Positions 57,411 to 64,000 of a stretch of DNA of 64,000 bases are shown here, piece after piece. The stretch spans positions 131,965-195,964 of the forward strand of contig SVDM01000002.1 of assembly GCA_015058015.1 (NCBI GenBank), written 5' to 3'. The position numbers and the translations under genes are program-made. The notes beneath the pieces were generated by a model. It saw only the letters and a program-made list of their open reading frames with translations. It ran no database searches and was not told the DNA's origin. Source of the DNA: Lachnospiraceae bacterium (GTDB lineage: Bacteria; Bacillota; Clostridia; Lachnospirales; Lachnospiraceae). Every line of letters begins with the position of its first letter. Positions within the stretch are counted from its first letter, which is position 1.

Positions 57411-58745
57411 TTAAATTCCCAACAGGTGAGTAGCTACCGTAAAGTAAATCATCAAGGATAAGGCATCAACAATTGTTGTAATAAAGGGTGATGCCATAAC
57501 CGCCGGGTCAAAGCCAATCTTTTTTGCCAATACCGGCAGTGTACATCCTACAAGCTTGGCAACTATTACTGCGGAAGCAAGAGTAATACATACAACTAAG
57601 GCAATCATAATACCTACTCTGTCAACTAAGAGCAGCTTGGCAAAGTTGGCAACTGCCAGCGTTATTCCGCAACATATAGACACCCTGAATTCCTTCCACA
57701 TAATAGCCCATATATCTGAGAATTCCAATTCATTAAGGGAAAGACCACGGATGATGGTAACGGAAGCCTGGCTTCCTGCATTACCGCCGGTATCCATAAG
57801 CATGGGAATAAAGGATGTAAGTACAATATATGCTCCCAGCGCATTCTCATAATGTTGAATAATCTGGCCTGTAAATGTCGCCGAAATCATAAGTAAGAGG
57901 AGCCAGGGAATACGCTTCTTCCAGGTCTCAAACACAGTGGTCTTCATGTAAGACTTATCTGTAGGCGTAATAGCGGCCATCATTTCGATATCCTCTGTAG
58001 CCTCCTGCTCGATGATATCCACGATATCGTCGATGGTAATGATACCTACCAGTCTGAATTCCTTATCAACAACAGGCATGGCAGTACAGTCGTACTTCTG
58101 GAAGGCCTGAGCTACTTCCTCCTGGTCATCATGGGTATTTACAGAGATAAAATTCTCGTTCATGATATTGCCAACCAGTTCACCCGGTTCAGCAAGAATC
58201 AAGTCGCGTAATTCTACTGTTCCTATTAGCTTTCTTCTATCATCAAGTACGTAACAAACATTGAAGTCAGCAGAATCCCCCGCATCCTTTCTTATGCGGG
58301 CAATAGCCTCTTCGACAGTGAGTCCTTCCTTTAATGCCACGAACTCCACCGTCATCAAACTACCTGCAGAATCCTCCGGATACTGAAGCAAGTGATTAAT
58401 ATCCCTTCTTGTCTCCGGGTCTGCATGTGCAAGAAGCCTGGTAACTACGTTAGCCGGCATCTCATCCATCAAATCGGCAGCATCATCGGCAAACATGTTG
58501 TCAATAAGAAGACCTGCCTCTTTCGCTGTCAGGGCCGTAATAATAAATTGTTCAACTTCAATGGGTAAGAATGAGAAAACCTCTGCTGCAAGATCCTTAG
58601 GCAGAAGCCTGAAAATCTTGATAGTCTCTGCATTCGAGAGGTCCTCTAAGATAGCTGCGATATCAGCCGCGTTCATTTCAAGTAGCTCACCTCGAAGCTC
58701 CATAAAGGCCTTCTTCTCAATAAGCTCATTAACTCTTTCAATCAT
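57411..58745 (-). CDS. mgtE: Magnesium transporter MgtE
   Basis: A 444-residue protein. It has the N-terminal MgtE helical domain (about 1-130, FSFLPIEVEQFIITALTAKE, ADDAADLMDEMPANVV), two CBS domains (about 135-255) that bind Mg2+ and gate the channel, and five C-terminal helices with TSFIPMLMDTGGNAGSQAS. It conducts Mg2+ into the cell. A leader of about 280 nt with a 39-codon ORF precedes it, suggesting control in the 5' UTR. Confidence 0.95.
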   Translation of the reverse strand: MIERVNELIEKKAFMELRGELLEMNAADIAAILEDLSNAETIKIFRLLPKDLAAEVFSFLPIEVEQFIITALTAKEAGLLIDNMFADDAADLMDEMPANVVTRLLAHADPETRRDINHLLQYPEDSAGSLMTVEFVALKEGLTVEEAIARIRKDAGDSADFNVCYVLDDRRKLIGTVELRDLILAEPGELVGNIMNENFISVNTHDDQEEVAQAFQKYDCTAMPVVDKEFRLVGIITIDDIVDIIEQEATEDIEMMAAITPTDKSYMKTTVFETWKKRIPWLLLLMISATFTGQIIQHYENALGAYIVLTSFIPMLMDTGGNAGSQASVTIIRGLSLNELEFSDIWAIMWKEFRVSICCGITLAVANFAKLLLVDRVGIMIALVVCITLASAVIVAKLVGCTLPVLAKKIGFDPAVMASPFITTIVDALSLMIYFTVATHLLGI

Positions 58746-59028
58746 CTTTTCGTTCTCCTTATCTTTTATTTGATGTTATCGCCTTGTCTGATAAGAAGTC
58801 ACAAAGAGTCCGGCATCCGCAAATACACAGATACCTCGCATCCAAACTAATGATTAGCTTCGATATTAAAGCAAGAAAAACCATGGCACCGGTAATAATC
58901 GATGCTCGCTGTTTCCTTGCTGCTACGCTCTCGTGGCTTCAAATCGCCGGTATTACCAGAATCCATGTTTTTCACCTCGCTTTAAAATGAAATAGTTAAA
59001 AACCAAAATATAGACATACTTTAATGTC
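58746..59028 (-). promoter_or_regulatory. Structured 5' leader of mgtE
   Basis: About 280 nt of untranslated sequence from the predicted start point to mgtE. The arms GGTAATA (in 58950-58956) and TATTACC (in 58885-58891) can close a domain of about 70 nt that contains GC-rich sub-stems; CATGG and CCATG extend it. M-box consensus blocks are not seen. Mg2+- or translation-responsive control is inferred from the gene served. Confidence 0.45.
58847..58966 (-). CDS. 39-aa upstream ORF in the mgtE leader
   Basis: ATG at 58966 has GAGGTG seven bases upstream. The ORF encodes 39 residues: starts MDSGNTGDLKPRERSSK and contains DYYRCHGFSCFNIE, ending TAG at 58847. It lies between the promoter and mgtE, 101 bp before the mgtE start. 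It overlaps a predicted RNA structure (arms GGTAATA and TATTACC, extended by CATGG/CCATG). It could be a regulatory leader peptide, comparable in concept to Mg2+-responsive leader ORFs elsewhere; no homologue is recognised. Confidence 0.5.
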   Translation of the reverse strand: MDSGNTGDLKPRERSSKETASIDYYRCHGFSCFNIEANH

Positions 59029-59035
59029 CTTAAAT

Positions 59036-59064
59036 ACTATGCTACAAATGTCCCTCAATGTCAA
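59036..59064 (-). promoter_or_regulatory. Promoter of the mgtE leader
   Basis: On the minus strand TTGACA (59059-59064), 17-bp spacer, CATAGT (59036-59041). It lies just downstream of the terminator of the preceding gene. Confidence 0.6.
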
Positions 59065-59067
59065 GAA

Positions 59068-59102
59068 AAAACAGCGGTGAGGGGGAATCTCACCGCTGTT
59101 TT
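59068..59102. terminator. Terminator of the surface-protein genes
   Basis: A perfect 14-bp palindrome arm pair (AAAACAGCGGTGAG / CTCACCGCTGTTTT) with a seven-base loop, 14 bp after the stop of the 150-residue secreted protein gene. Confidence 0.85.
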
Positions 59103-59116
59103 GTGAATGCTTTACA

Positions 59117-59569
59117 TTATCGCTTTCTATTCTTAGCGGTCATTGTAAGAATTGTCAGCATAGAAGCTGTTCCCAGGAATGCAAAGGTGATAAGAAGTGT
59201 ATTATCGCCTGTTCCCGGTTCCTTTGTTGTTGTATCACTTGCCTTAACAGTCATTGAGAGGAACTCTCCACCTGCGTAGTCAGCAGCCTTAACAAGGAAG
59301 GTTCCTTCCGGAACTTCGATTGTATCCTTGAAAGTATTGTCTGCGTTAACAGCTGTAGACTTGGAAGCTACCAACTCTGTTCCTGCTTCATTATATACAA
59401 ATACCTGTACGGCATATACACCGTCAGCAGCTTTTCCTTCTGCTATAATCTTTCCGTCTTCTGTGCTTGCTGTAAATTGTGTAAGTGTTCCTGCGAATAC
59501 TGAGCCCGCCGGAGCAATGATGCCAATTAATGCAAGTACTAAAATCGCTAATCTAAATTTCTTTTTCAT
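59117..59569 (-). CDS. Small cell-surface protein with PxTGD sorting signal
   Basis: A 150-residue protein. It has a signal peptide (1-26, ending SVFAG), one beta-rich domain (about 27-110, with DGVYAVQVFVYNEAGTEL), a Thr-rich spacer, and a C-terminal cell-wall sorting signal. The signal is EPGTGDN, then a hydrophobic helix and KNRKR tail. The motif is a PxTGD variant of LPxTG used by Lachnospiraceae sortases, so the mature protein should be linked to peptidoglycan. It lies 25 bp after a larger secreted protein gene. Function unknown. Confidence 0.8.
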   Translation of the reverse strand: MKKKFRLAILVLALIGIIAPAGSVFAGTLTQFTASTEDGKIIAEGKAADGVYAVQVFVYNEAGTELVASKSTAVNADNTFKDTIEVPEGTFLVKAADYAGGEFLSMTVKASDTTTKEPGTGDNTLLITFAFLGTASMLTILTMTAKNRKR

Positions 59570-59594
59570 AAGTCATCTTTCCTTTCATTAATTG

Positions 59595-61301
59595 TTATCG
59601 TATAACCTGTCCGTTGCTTAATACTCTACCAAAGCCATGTCCGTTGCTCTTGAACTCAAGACCAAGACCATGTCCTAAGAGCGTTCCACCAAAAGATGTT
59701 GCCTCATTCTCAAGATTCTTTACAACGTTGACATAGATGTTCGAGTATGCGCTCGCTGTAACACCATCGGGAAGAGCATACCATGCTTTCTTTACACCTA
59801 CTACATGGGTTCCATCGGGTGGAAGCTCGTATCCATCATAATAATCTCCGTTACCCATTTCAAGTCCTTTGTTAGGTGTATCTAATGTATGTGTCACTTT
59901 TGATCCATCTGAAGCAACACAGGTTAGTACTACCTTATAATTCTTGTAGCTGTCTGTGCTGGGGTAACAAAACTCAACATAAGATTTATTCTTCATGCTG
60001 GCCGGGGCAGTTGATCCAGGCCAAAATTCTTTGATTGCCACGTCTTTTCTTATTATGGTGACATATCCCTTTTCACCATTCTGCAAATCTATTTCCATAG
60101 TAACTTCATCATAGAAATTAGAATTAAACTTTATTGTCCATACTCCATCAACACTTGTTGCAGTTACCGCATTATTTGAAACTCCCATTATGGAGATATT
60201 GGTGATTTGGCCCATTTGGGCTGAACCTTTTATCTTTACGGTATCTTCCAGCAGAAATGTCTCAAACTTTCCGGGATTAGCCTGGCTTGTTCCACCTAGA
60301 TCGTAGAGTCCTGACTGGATTAGCTCACTATCATATTCCGACTTATATTTTTCTCCTCCGGATACAACCTCTATAGGCTTATATTCATCCTTGTTAAGTA
60401 TCAAAACATTGAATGCATAAGCCCCTGCACAATGAATAGCATTTGCCGATGCGGGACTAGATCCGACAGGGTCCACTGTCATCCTATGATCTCTAAGGTA
60501 TCTAAACTTTTCTGATGTAGAAGCATTTGTAAAGTTTACGTCAGCAAGAGCATCCGTCATTGCAGATGAATACACAAACTCATAGGCTTTTTCAGGTCCA
60601 TCCGGTGTAACTCTTTCCTGTTTGGAAAGATCAAATTGTGTTGTGCCGTCTTTTACATCAGCGACTTCTACTTCTTTCATTGATTTATCTGTAGGAATAC
60701 CGGTGATTTGATATTTAAAGAAAGAATTCTCTTCTCCCTCTGTTCCCCATACAAACCAGATTGTCGGGTCATTAGGGTCCCATGTGTACTCCTGTTCACT
60801 CGATGCAACACCGATTTCAAAATTCATAGTAATTGCTGTTGTATTTACATCAGCGATTTGAAAAGTAATTCCAGTATTTAAATCAGCTTTATTCTGTTCT
60901 GTAATCATCTCCGTATCGCCGAACTTAACTGAAGCAGTCTTTAAACCTTTTCCCGCATCCTGAACTTGAACAAATACTTCTGTTGTTTTTGTCGTATCAT
61001 CAGTAGGATTATTGGGAATGGCACCACTCTGACTTGTTGTAGTTGTTGTTGCTGATAGTTGTTTATTGAAATTTCCTCCCTCAGCAGCATCATGATTTGC
61101 CTTTCTGAATGAAATGCTTATATTTGCATTGCCATCTCCAAAGCTATAACCATCGCTAACTTTAGCAGTCAACTCAAAATGTCCTGCTGTGGCTGCCGCA
61201 AAAACATTACCTATTGAGGTAACTGTCCCTGCCACTAACGCCAATGTCAAAACAAAAGCTTTAAGTTTTCTTGAGACACTGGCTTTTTTACGTTCTCTCA
61301 T
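59595..61301 (-). CDS. Large secreted protein of unknown function, no anchor
   Basis: A 568-residue protein with a long basic signal peptide (about 1-36, ending NVFAA). The mature part starts ATAGHFELTAKVSDGYSFG and appears to be several beta-sandwich segments. It contains IWFVWGTEGEENSFFKYQIT and a C-terminus rich in Gly/His (GHGLGLEFKSNGHGFGRV). There is no sorting signal, membrane tail or recognised enzyme motif. It lies between two genes for PxTGD-anchored proteins, so it may associate with them at the cell surface. RBS GGGGGAA. Confidence 0.7.
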   Translation of the reverse strand: MRERKKASVSRKLKAFVLTLALVAGTVTSIGNVFAAATAGHFELTAKVSDGYSFGDGNANISISFRKANHDAAEGGNFNKQLSATTTTTSQSGAIPNNPTDDTTKTTEVFVQVQDAGKGLKTASVKFGDTEMITEQNKADLNTGITFQIADVNTTAITMNFEIGVASSEQEYTWDPNDPTIWFVWGTEGEENSFFKYQITGIPTDKSMKEVEVADVKDGTTQFDLSKQERVTPDGPEKAYEFVYSSAMTDALADVNFTNASTSEKFRYLRDHRMTVDPVGSSPASANAIHCAGAYAFNVLILNKDEYKPIEVVSGGEKYKSEYDSELIQSGLYDLGGTSQANPGKFETFLLEDTVKIKGSAQMGQITNISIMGVSNNAVTATSVDGVWTIKFNSNFYDEVTMEIDLQNGEKGYVTIIRKDVAIKEFWPGSTAPASMKNKSYVEFCYPSTDSYKNYKVVLTCVASDGSKVTHTLDTPNKGLEMGNGDYYDGYELPPDGTHVVGVKKAWYALPDGVTASAYSNIYVNVVKNLENEATSFGGTLLGHGLGLEFKSNGHGFGRVLSNGQVIR

Positions 61302-61510
61302 ATAATATTCCCCCTAATATATATTTTTGTGGGTCCGGATTCACATCCCCCATCCGAACCAACTTGAATTTATTATAGTCTTTTTAAAAGACTGATACAA
61401 GGTATTTTACAGAAAATTGTGCTTTAAGTTCTGTATTTCACGCATAATTCCCGCAGTGTCATACAAATTATTGCCAAATTAGAGATTATTTACAATAAGC
61501 ACCCATAACA

Positions 61511-61539
61511 AAAGGCAGGGACCTTTTGTTCCTGCCTTA
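61511..61539 (-). terminator. Terminator after the 331-residue surface protein gene
   Basis: Arms AAGGCAGG and CCTGCCTT on the minus strand (ten-base loop), followed by TTGTTATG. It ends the flavin-reductase/LRR/surface-protein transcript. 61302-61510 holds nothing else recognisable apart from the promoter region of the next gene. Confidence 0.75.
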
Positions 61540-61565
61540 ATGACATCTTCAATATAATAATTGTC

Positions 61566-62561
61566 TTATCTACGTTTAGCGAAGATATATGTGGTAGCGC
61601 TTAAGGAAAGCAGTGCAAGTACTGCGAAAGCAAGTATAAGTGCGTTATCTCCTGTTACCGGTGCCTTAACAGTAGTATCAGCCCCCTCAAGTGTCATAGG
61701 AAGAACTTCTTCAACTGTGTTGCCGGCGGGCTTTACATCAGAGGCTTCTCCCTGGTTTGCGCCACTTGTTTGTTTTTCTTCAAAGGAAAACTGAACATAG
61801 CCAGCTTGTCCGATAACCAACTGTGACAAAGTAACTACGTTATTCGATACAGCAGCCTTGTTATTATTTGTATTGCCTATCTGAGATTCAACATAAGCTA
61901 CATAGTTTTCTACAGGACGTGTTCCAAACTCTACAGATGCTGCCTTTGTATATAGATAGTATTTTCCATCGATTATTCTTATCTTTGCACTATTATCATT
62001 TGCTGCAACAGTTCCCTTATCATATGTAACCGTAACTCTTCCATCGTTGACACTTGCATTAGTTGCGCCTTTTAATTCAAGTTTACAGTGAGTGGTGTCG
62101 TCATTTGTAAACCTTATATTGATATTATAGGTTACACCGTTATTAACATGAACAAAACCCCACTCGGGTGAATATTGATTCTCATTACCAATCAATCCTG
62201 AATACCCTGTATCAGAACTGGGCTCAACTTTTACATTAGAACTTTGCTTTGCATATACTTTAATTGTGCCATCAGCTTCCACATCTGTAGAATACAGACC
62301 ACCTGTTTCTGATGAAAAAGTAACTTTACCAACTACATTTGAAACATTCTCAGCCTCTCCATATGTTATTTCAACTTTATCCGCATCATTTACCGCCGAG
62401 TAAGATGATACCTTCAAGCCCTCCGGTGCATTAACATTAAAGCAACAATAGTCAGAGGTGTCTGCCGGTGCAGCAGCGTGGACTCCAATCCTCGGTGTAA
62501 TGACTCCGGCTAACAGGACTATAGCCGAAAATAAAGTGATAAGTTTTTTTGGTGTTTTCAT
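61566..62561 (-). CDS. Cell-surface protein with PxTGD sorting signal
   Basis: A 331-residue protein. It has a signal peptide (1-31, cleavage near GVHAAA), a mostly beta mature part including two repeated-looking sandwich segments (KVTFSSETGGLYSTDVEADG, KLELKGATNASVNDGRVTVT), and the C-terminal sorting signal APVTGDN. A hydrophobic helix and AKRR tail follow. Expected to be attached to the cell wall by sortase. Function unknown. GGAGG upstream; 31 bp after the LRR gene stop. Confidence 0.8.
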   Translation of the reverse strand: MKTPKKLITLFSAIVLLAGVITPRIGVHAAAPADTSDYCCFNVNAPEGLKVSSYSAVNDADKVEITYGEAENVSNVVGKVTFSSETGGLYSTDVEADGTIKVYAKQSSNVKVEPSSDTGYSGLIGNENQYSPEWGFVHVNNGVTYNINIRFTNDDTTHCKLELKGATNASVNDGRVTVTYDKGTVAANDNSAKIRIIDGKYYLYTKAASVEFGTRPVENYVAYVESQIGNTNNNKAAVSNNVVTLSQLVIGQAGYVQFSFEEKQTSGANQGEASDVKPAGNTVEEVLPMTLEGADTTVKAPVTGDNALILAFAVLALLSLSATTYIFAKRR

Positions 62562-62592
62562 TAAAACAATCCTCCAGTTTCTTTACTCTTTT

Positions 62593-63096
62593 TTATATCC
62601 TATGAACTGTGACGTTCTCGCAACCGCGAAAAGCACTCTCGCTTATCTCTTCTACAGACGCAGGTACATATACGTCCCGAAGAGCTGTGCAGTCCTGAAA
62701 CGCCCAGGCCATAATCTTCTTAGTGCCTTCTGAGATGTGGACTGTGGTTAAGTCCTTACACTGGTTGAAGGCATATGATATGATGGTGTGAACTTTTCCG
62801 GGAATGGTTATCTCGGTAAGGCCACATCTTGTAAAAGCATATTGCCACATAGACTCTAATGTTGAAGGCAGATTAATATGGGTAAGCTTATCACATCCGT
62901 CAAATACAAATCCGCCGATTTCCCTGACGCCCTCAGGAATAATAACTTCCGTCACTTCTTTGTGTCCCTTAAACAAATCATCGAAGAGTACCGAAACATA
63001 TTTATTATCGGGAATTACAATCTTCGAATCTTCACCTACATACTGCATAATGCAGTTGGTTCCATCCTCTAACCCTCTATACAAAAACTCTGCCAT
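62593..63096 (-). CDS. BspA-type leucine-rich repeat protein (LRR_5)
   Basis: A 167-residue protein of four to five LRR_5 units with the pattern VIIPEGVREIGGFVFDGCDK, INLPSTLESMWQYAFTRCG, ITIPGKVHTIISYAFNQCK and VYVPASVEEISESAFRGCE. No signal peptide is present, unlike most BspA surface proteins, so it is probably cytoplasmic. Such repeats bind proteins; partner unknown. It lies 16 bp downstream of the flavin reductase gene. Confidence 0.88.
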   Translation of the reverse strand: MAEFLYRGLEDGTNCIMQYVGEDSKIVIPDNKYVSVLFDDLFKGHKEVTEVIIPEGVREIGGFVFDGCDKLTHINLPSTLESMWQYAFTRCGLTEITIPGKVHTIISYAFNQCKDLTTVHISEGTKKIMAWAFQDCTALRDVYVPASVEEISESAFRGCENVTVHRI

Positions 63097-63112
63097 AATT
63101 ATATCCTTTACC

Positions 63113-63709
63113 TTACTTTCTTTTCTTTTTTGATTTGCTGCCGGTTTTGGGCTTCCTTACGGAATATCCGAAGCTGCCAAGCTTCTTTCCAAGAGCAAAA
63201 TAATCACCGTGTACATAAGCCATAAGGCCGGTTTTATCCAGTCCAAATCTACCCTTTTCATCTATATACTCATCGTCTACAGTAACTCCCAAGACATCGG
63301 CAATAAAGATATCATGTGTTCCGAAGCTTTCGGTTTTAACTGTCTTGCACCAGATGTTTACGGGACTTTCTTTGATAGCCGGAACATCCATAAGTTCAGT
63401 ATTATACTCTGTAAGATTCATCTCTTTAAACTTATCATAATCTCTTCCGGATCTTACCCCACACCAGTCACAAGCGCGGGTTAGCTTCTCCGTTACCAGA
63501 TTAATTACAAATTCCCCTGTTTCAGCGACAATATCGTGAGAATATCGCTCAGGTCTTATGGAAATAGATACCATAGGCGGATCAGAAACCACTGTGCCTG
63601 CCCAAGCAAGGGTTATAATATTAGCCTTCTCTCCGGGTCTTTTGCAACTAACCATAACCGCCGGAAGGGGATATAGCATGTTGCCCGGTTTCCATAACTG
63701 TTTAGACAA
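63113..63709 (-). CDS. Flavin reductase-like FMN-binding protein
   Basis: A 198-residue protein of the flavin_reductase family. YPLPAVMVSCKRPGEKANII, TLAWAGTVVSDPPMVSISIR and ETGEFVINLVTEKLTRACDW are the FMN-barrel motifs, with C-terminal basic tail KSKKKRK. The start codon is TTG at 63709, ten bases after GGGAGG. Members of this clade in anaerobes transfer electrons or detoxify oxygen; the exact substrate is unknown. First gene of the transcript that includes the LRR protein. Confidence 0.9.
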   Translation of the reverse strand: MSKQLWKPGNMLYPLPAVMVSCKRPGEKANIITLAWAGTVVSDPPMVSISIRPERYSHDIVAETGEFVINLVTEKLTRACDWCGVRSGRDYDKFKEMNLTEYNTELMDVPAIKESPVNIWCKTVKTESFGTHDIFIADVLGVTVDDEYIDEKGRFGLDKTGLMAYVHGDYFALGKKLGSFGYSVRKPKTGSKSKKKRK

Positions 63710-63784
63710 ATTAATTTACCTCCCAACTCCATATAATTTCTTTAACTATGTTATATGAAATATGGTTCGTAATCAAGAAAAATA

Positions 63785-63807
63785 AGGCAGGTCATATTGA
63801 CCTGCCT
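63785..63807 (-). terminator. Terminator of the rRNA operon
   Basis: A perfect ten-base stem (AGGCAGGTCA / TGACCTGCCT) followed on the minus strand by TATTTTTCTTG. The 120 bp between it and the 23S end contain no 5S rRNA-like sequence. Confidence 0.8.
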
Positions 63808-63926
63808 CTACATCCTAATATAAGAGCTAGAACACTCAAAATCGCATACTGTATGTTTGAAACGAAATATTCAATCTACATTTTCTGTGTCATAAGCATT
63901 CAGTCACTTCGTGACAGCTTGTGACA

Positions 63927-64000
63927 TTGGTCAGACCCTCGACCTATTAGTGACAGTCAGCTGAACACATTGCTGTGCTTACACCTCTGCCCTATCTACC
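63927..64000 (-). rRNA. 23S rRNA, 3' end (partial)
   Basis: On the minus strand the sequence includes CTAATAGGTCGAGGGTCTGA and, upstream, TGTAAGCACAGCAATGTGTT, the conserved final helices of 23S rRNA. The gene continues past the right edge. The exact 3' end (about 63925-63931) is an estimate. Confidence 0.9.

Noticed and set aside
58746..59028. M-box (ykoK) Mg2+ riboswitch upstream of mgtE
   Set aside because: I looked for the conserved GUUAGGUGAGGCUCCU-type and other M-box blocks and did not find them; a covariance search would be decisive.
63811..63925. 5S rRNA between 23S and the terminator
   Set aside because: No 5S-like helices or conserved sequence could be found in these 115 bases.
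1..64000. CRISPR arrays, IS elements and complete prophage
   Set aside because: No regularly spaced direct repeats of 24-40 bp, no transposase and no phage structural genes were seen; the only mobile-element traces are the ssrA island and its integrase remnant.

Overview
The window looks like a chromosomal segment of an anaerobic, low-to-mid GC Firmicute, most likely a Butyrivibrio-like member of the Lachnospiraceae. The evidence is the AGGAGG-type ribosome binding sites, the secG-rnr-smpB-ssrA order, the tmRNA tag ANLNINADEKYALAA, PxTGD-type cell-wall sorting signals, and families typical of the group (EFR1 ferredoxins, DUF362, DUF1836, BMP nucleoside transporter, BspA-type LRR). Most genes are housekeeping or nutrient-uptake genes, and the majority lie on the minus strand. 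The right edge enters the 3' end of a 23S rRNA gene on the minus strand.

Layout. 1-6.0 kb: the end of a tyrosine phosphatase gene, a six-helix membrane protein with a 20-codon upstream ORF, a methyltransferase, an EFR1 protein, azlCD, a tiny basic-peptide gene, and tRNA-Leu(AAG) followed by a run of strong hairpins. 6.2-14.1 kb: a DUF362 ferredoxin protein, a surface 5'-nucleotidase and a complete branched-chain amino-acid ABC operon (livJHMGF). 14.2-22.4 kb: tRNA-Leu(CAA), lysA, a BMP-type nucleoside ABC transporter and an ABC-F ATPase. 22.4-30.1 kb: an island bounded by 32-bp direct repeats of the ssrA 3' end. 30.1-33.6 kb: ssrA, smpB, rnr and secG. 33.7-44.2 kb: two hybrid sensor kinases, a response regulator, an M20 peptidase with two paired membrane proteins, and rlmD. 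44.2-55.1 kb: pcrA, DUF1836, yerC, glyA, a cyclic-nucleotide-fold/MoxR/VWA operon and an OGG-type glycosylase. 55.2-64 kb: tRNA-Trp, an orphan motA beside a membrane-anchored XRE regulator, STAS, mgtE with a long leader, three secreted proteins, an LRR protein, a flavin reductase, and the end of an rRNA operon.

The most unusual part is the ssrA island. It carries (i) an AbiF/Abi_2 HEPN ribonuclease gene preceded by a self-contained small-RNA unit (promoter, about 70-nt two-hairpin RNA, terminator, then the toxin RBS), and (ii) two minus-strand operons. These operons encode DUF6033-like, FlxA-like and FliD-C-terminus-like proteins, one unknown protein, and a LytTR response regulator with an AgrC-like kinase. 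Both operon promoters carry the same pair of direct repeats (TTTCGRTACAT-like, 21-bp period), each exactly 16 bp upstream of a -10 box. This predicts an autoregulated LytTR regulon controlling flagellar-like, possibly exported proteins. A truncated tyrosine recombinase lies next to the right attachment site, so the island is probably no longer self-mobile.

Other points of interest are a 39-codon ORF inside a structured mgtE leader, a regulator whose membrane half resembles the MotA N-terminus next to an orphan motA, and the absence of 5S rRNA downstream of the 23S gene. All calls come from reading sequence and translations. No database search was run, and family names given for hypothetical proteins are recollections of family patterns.
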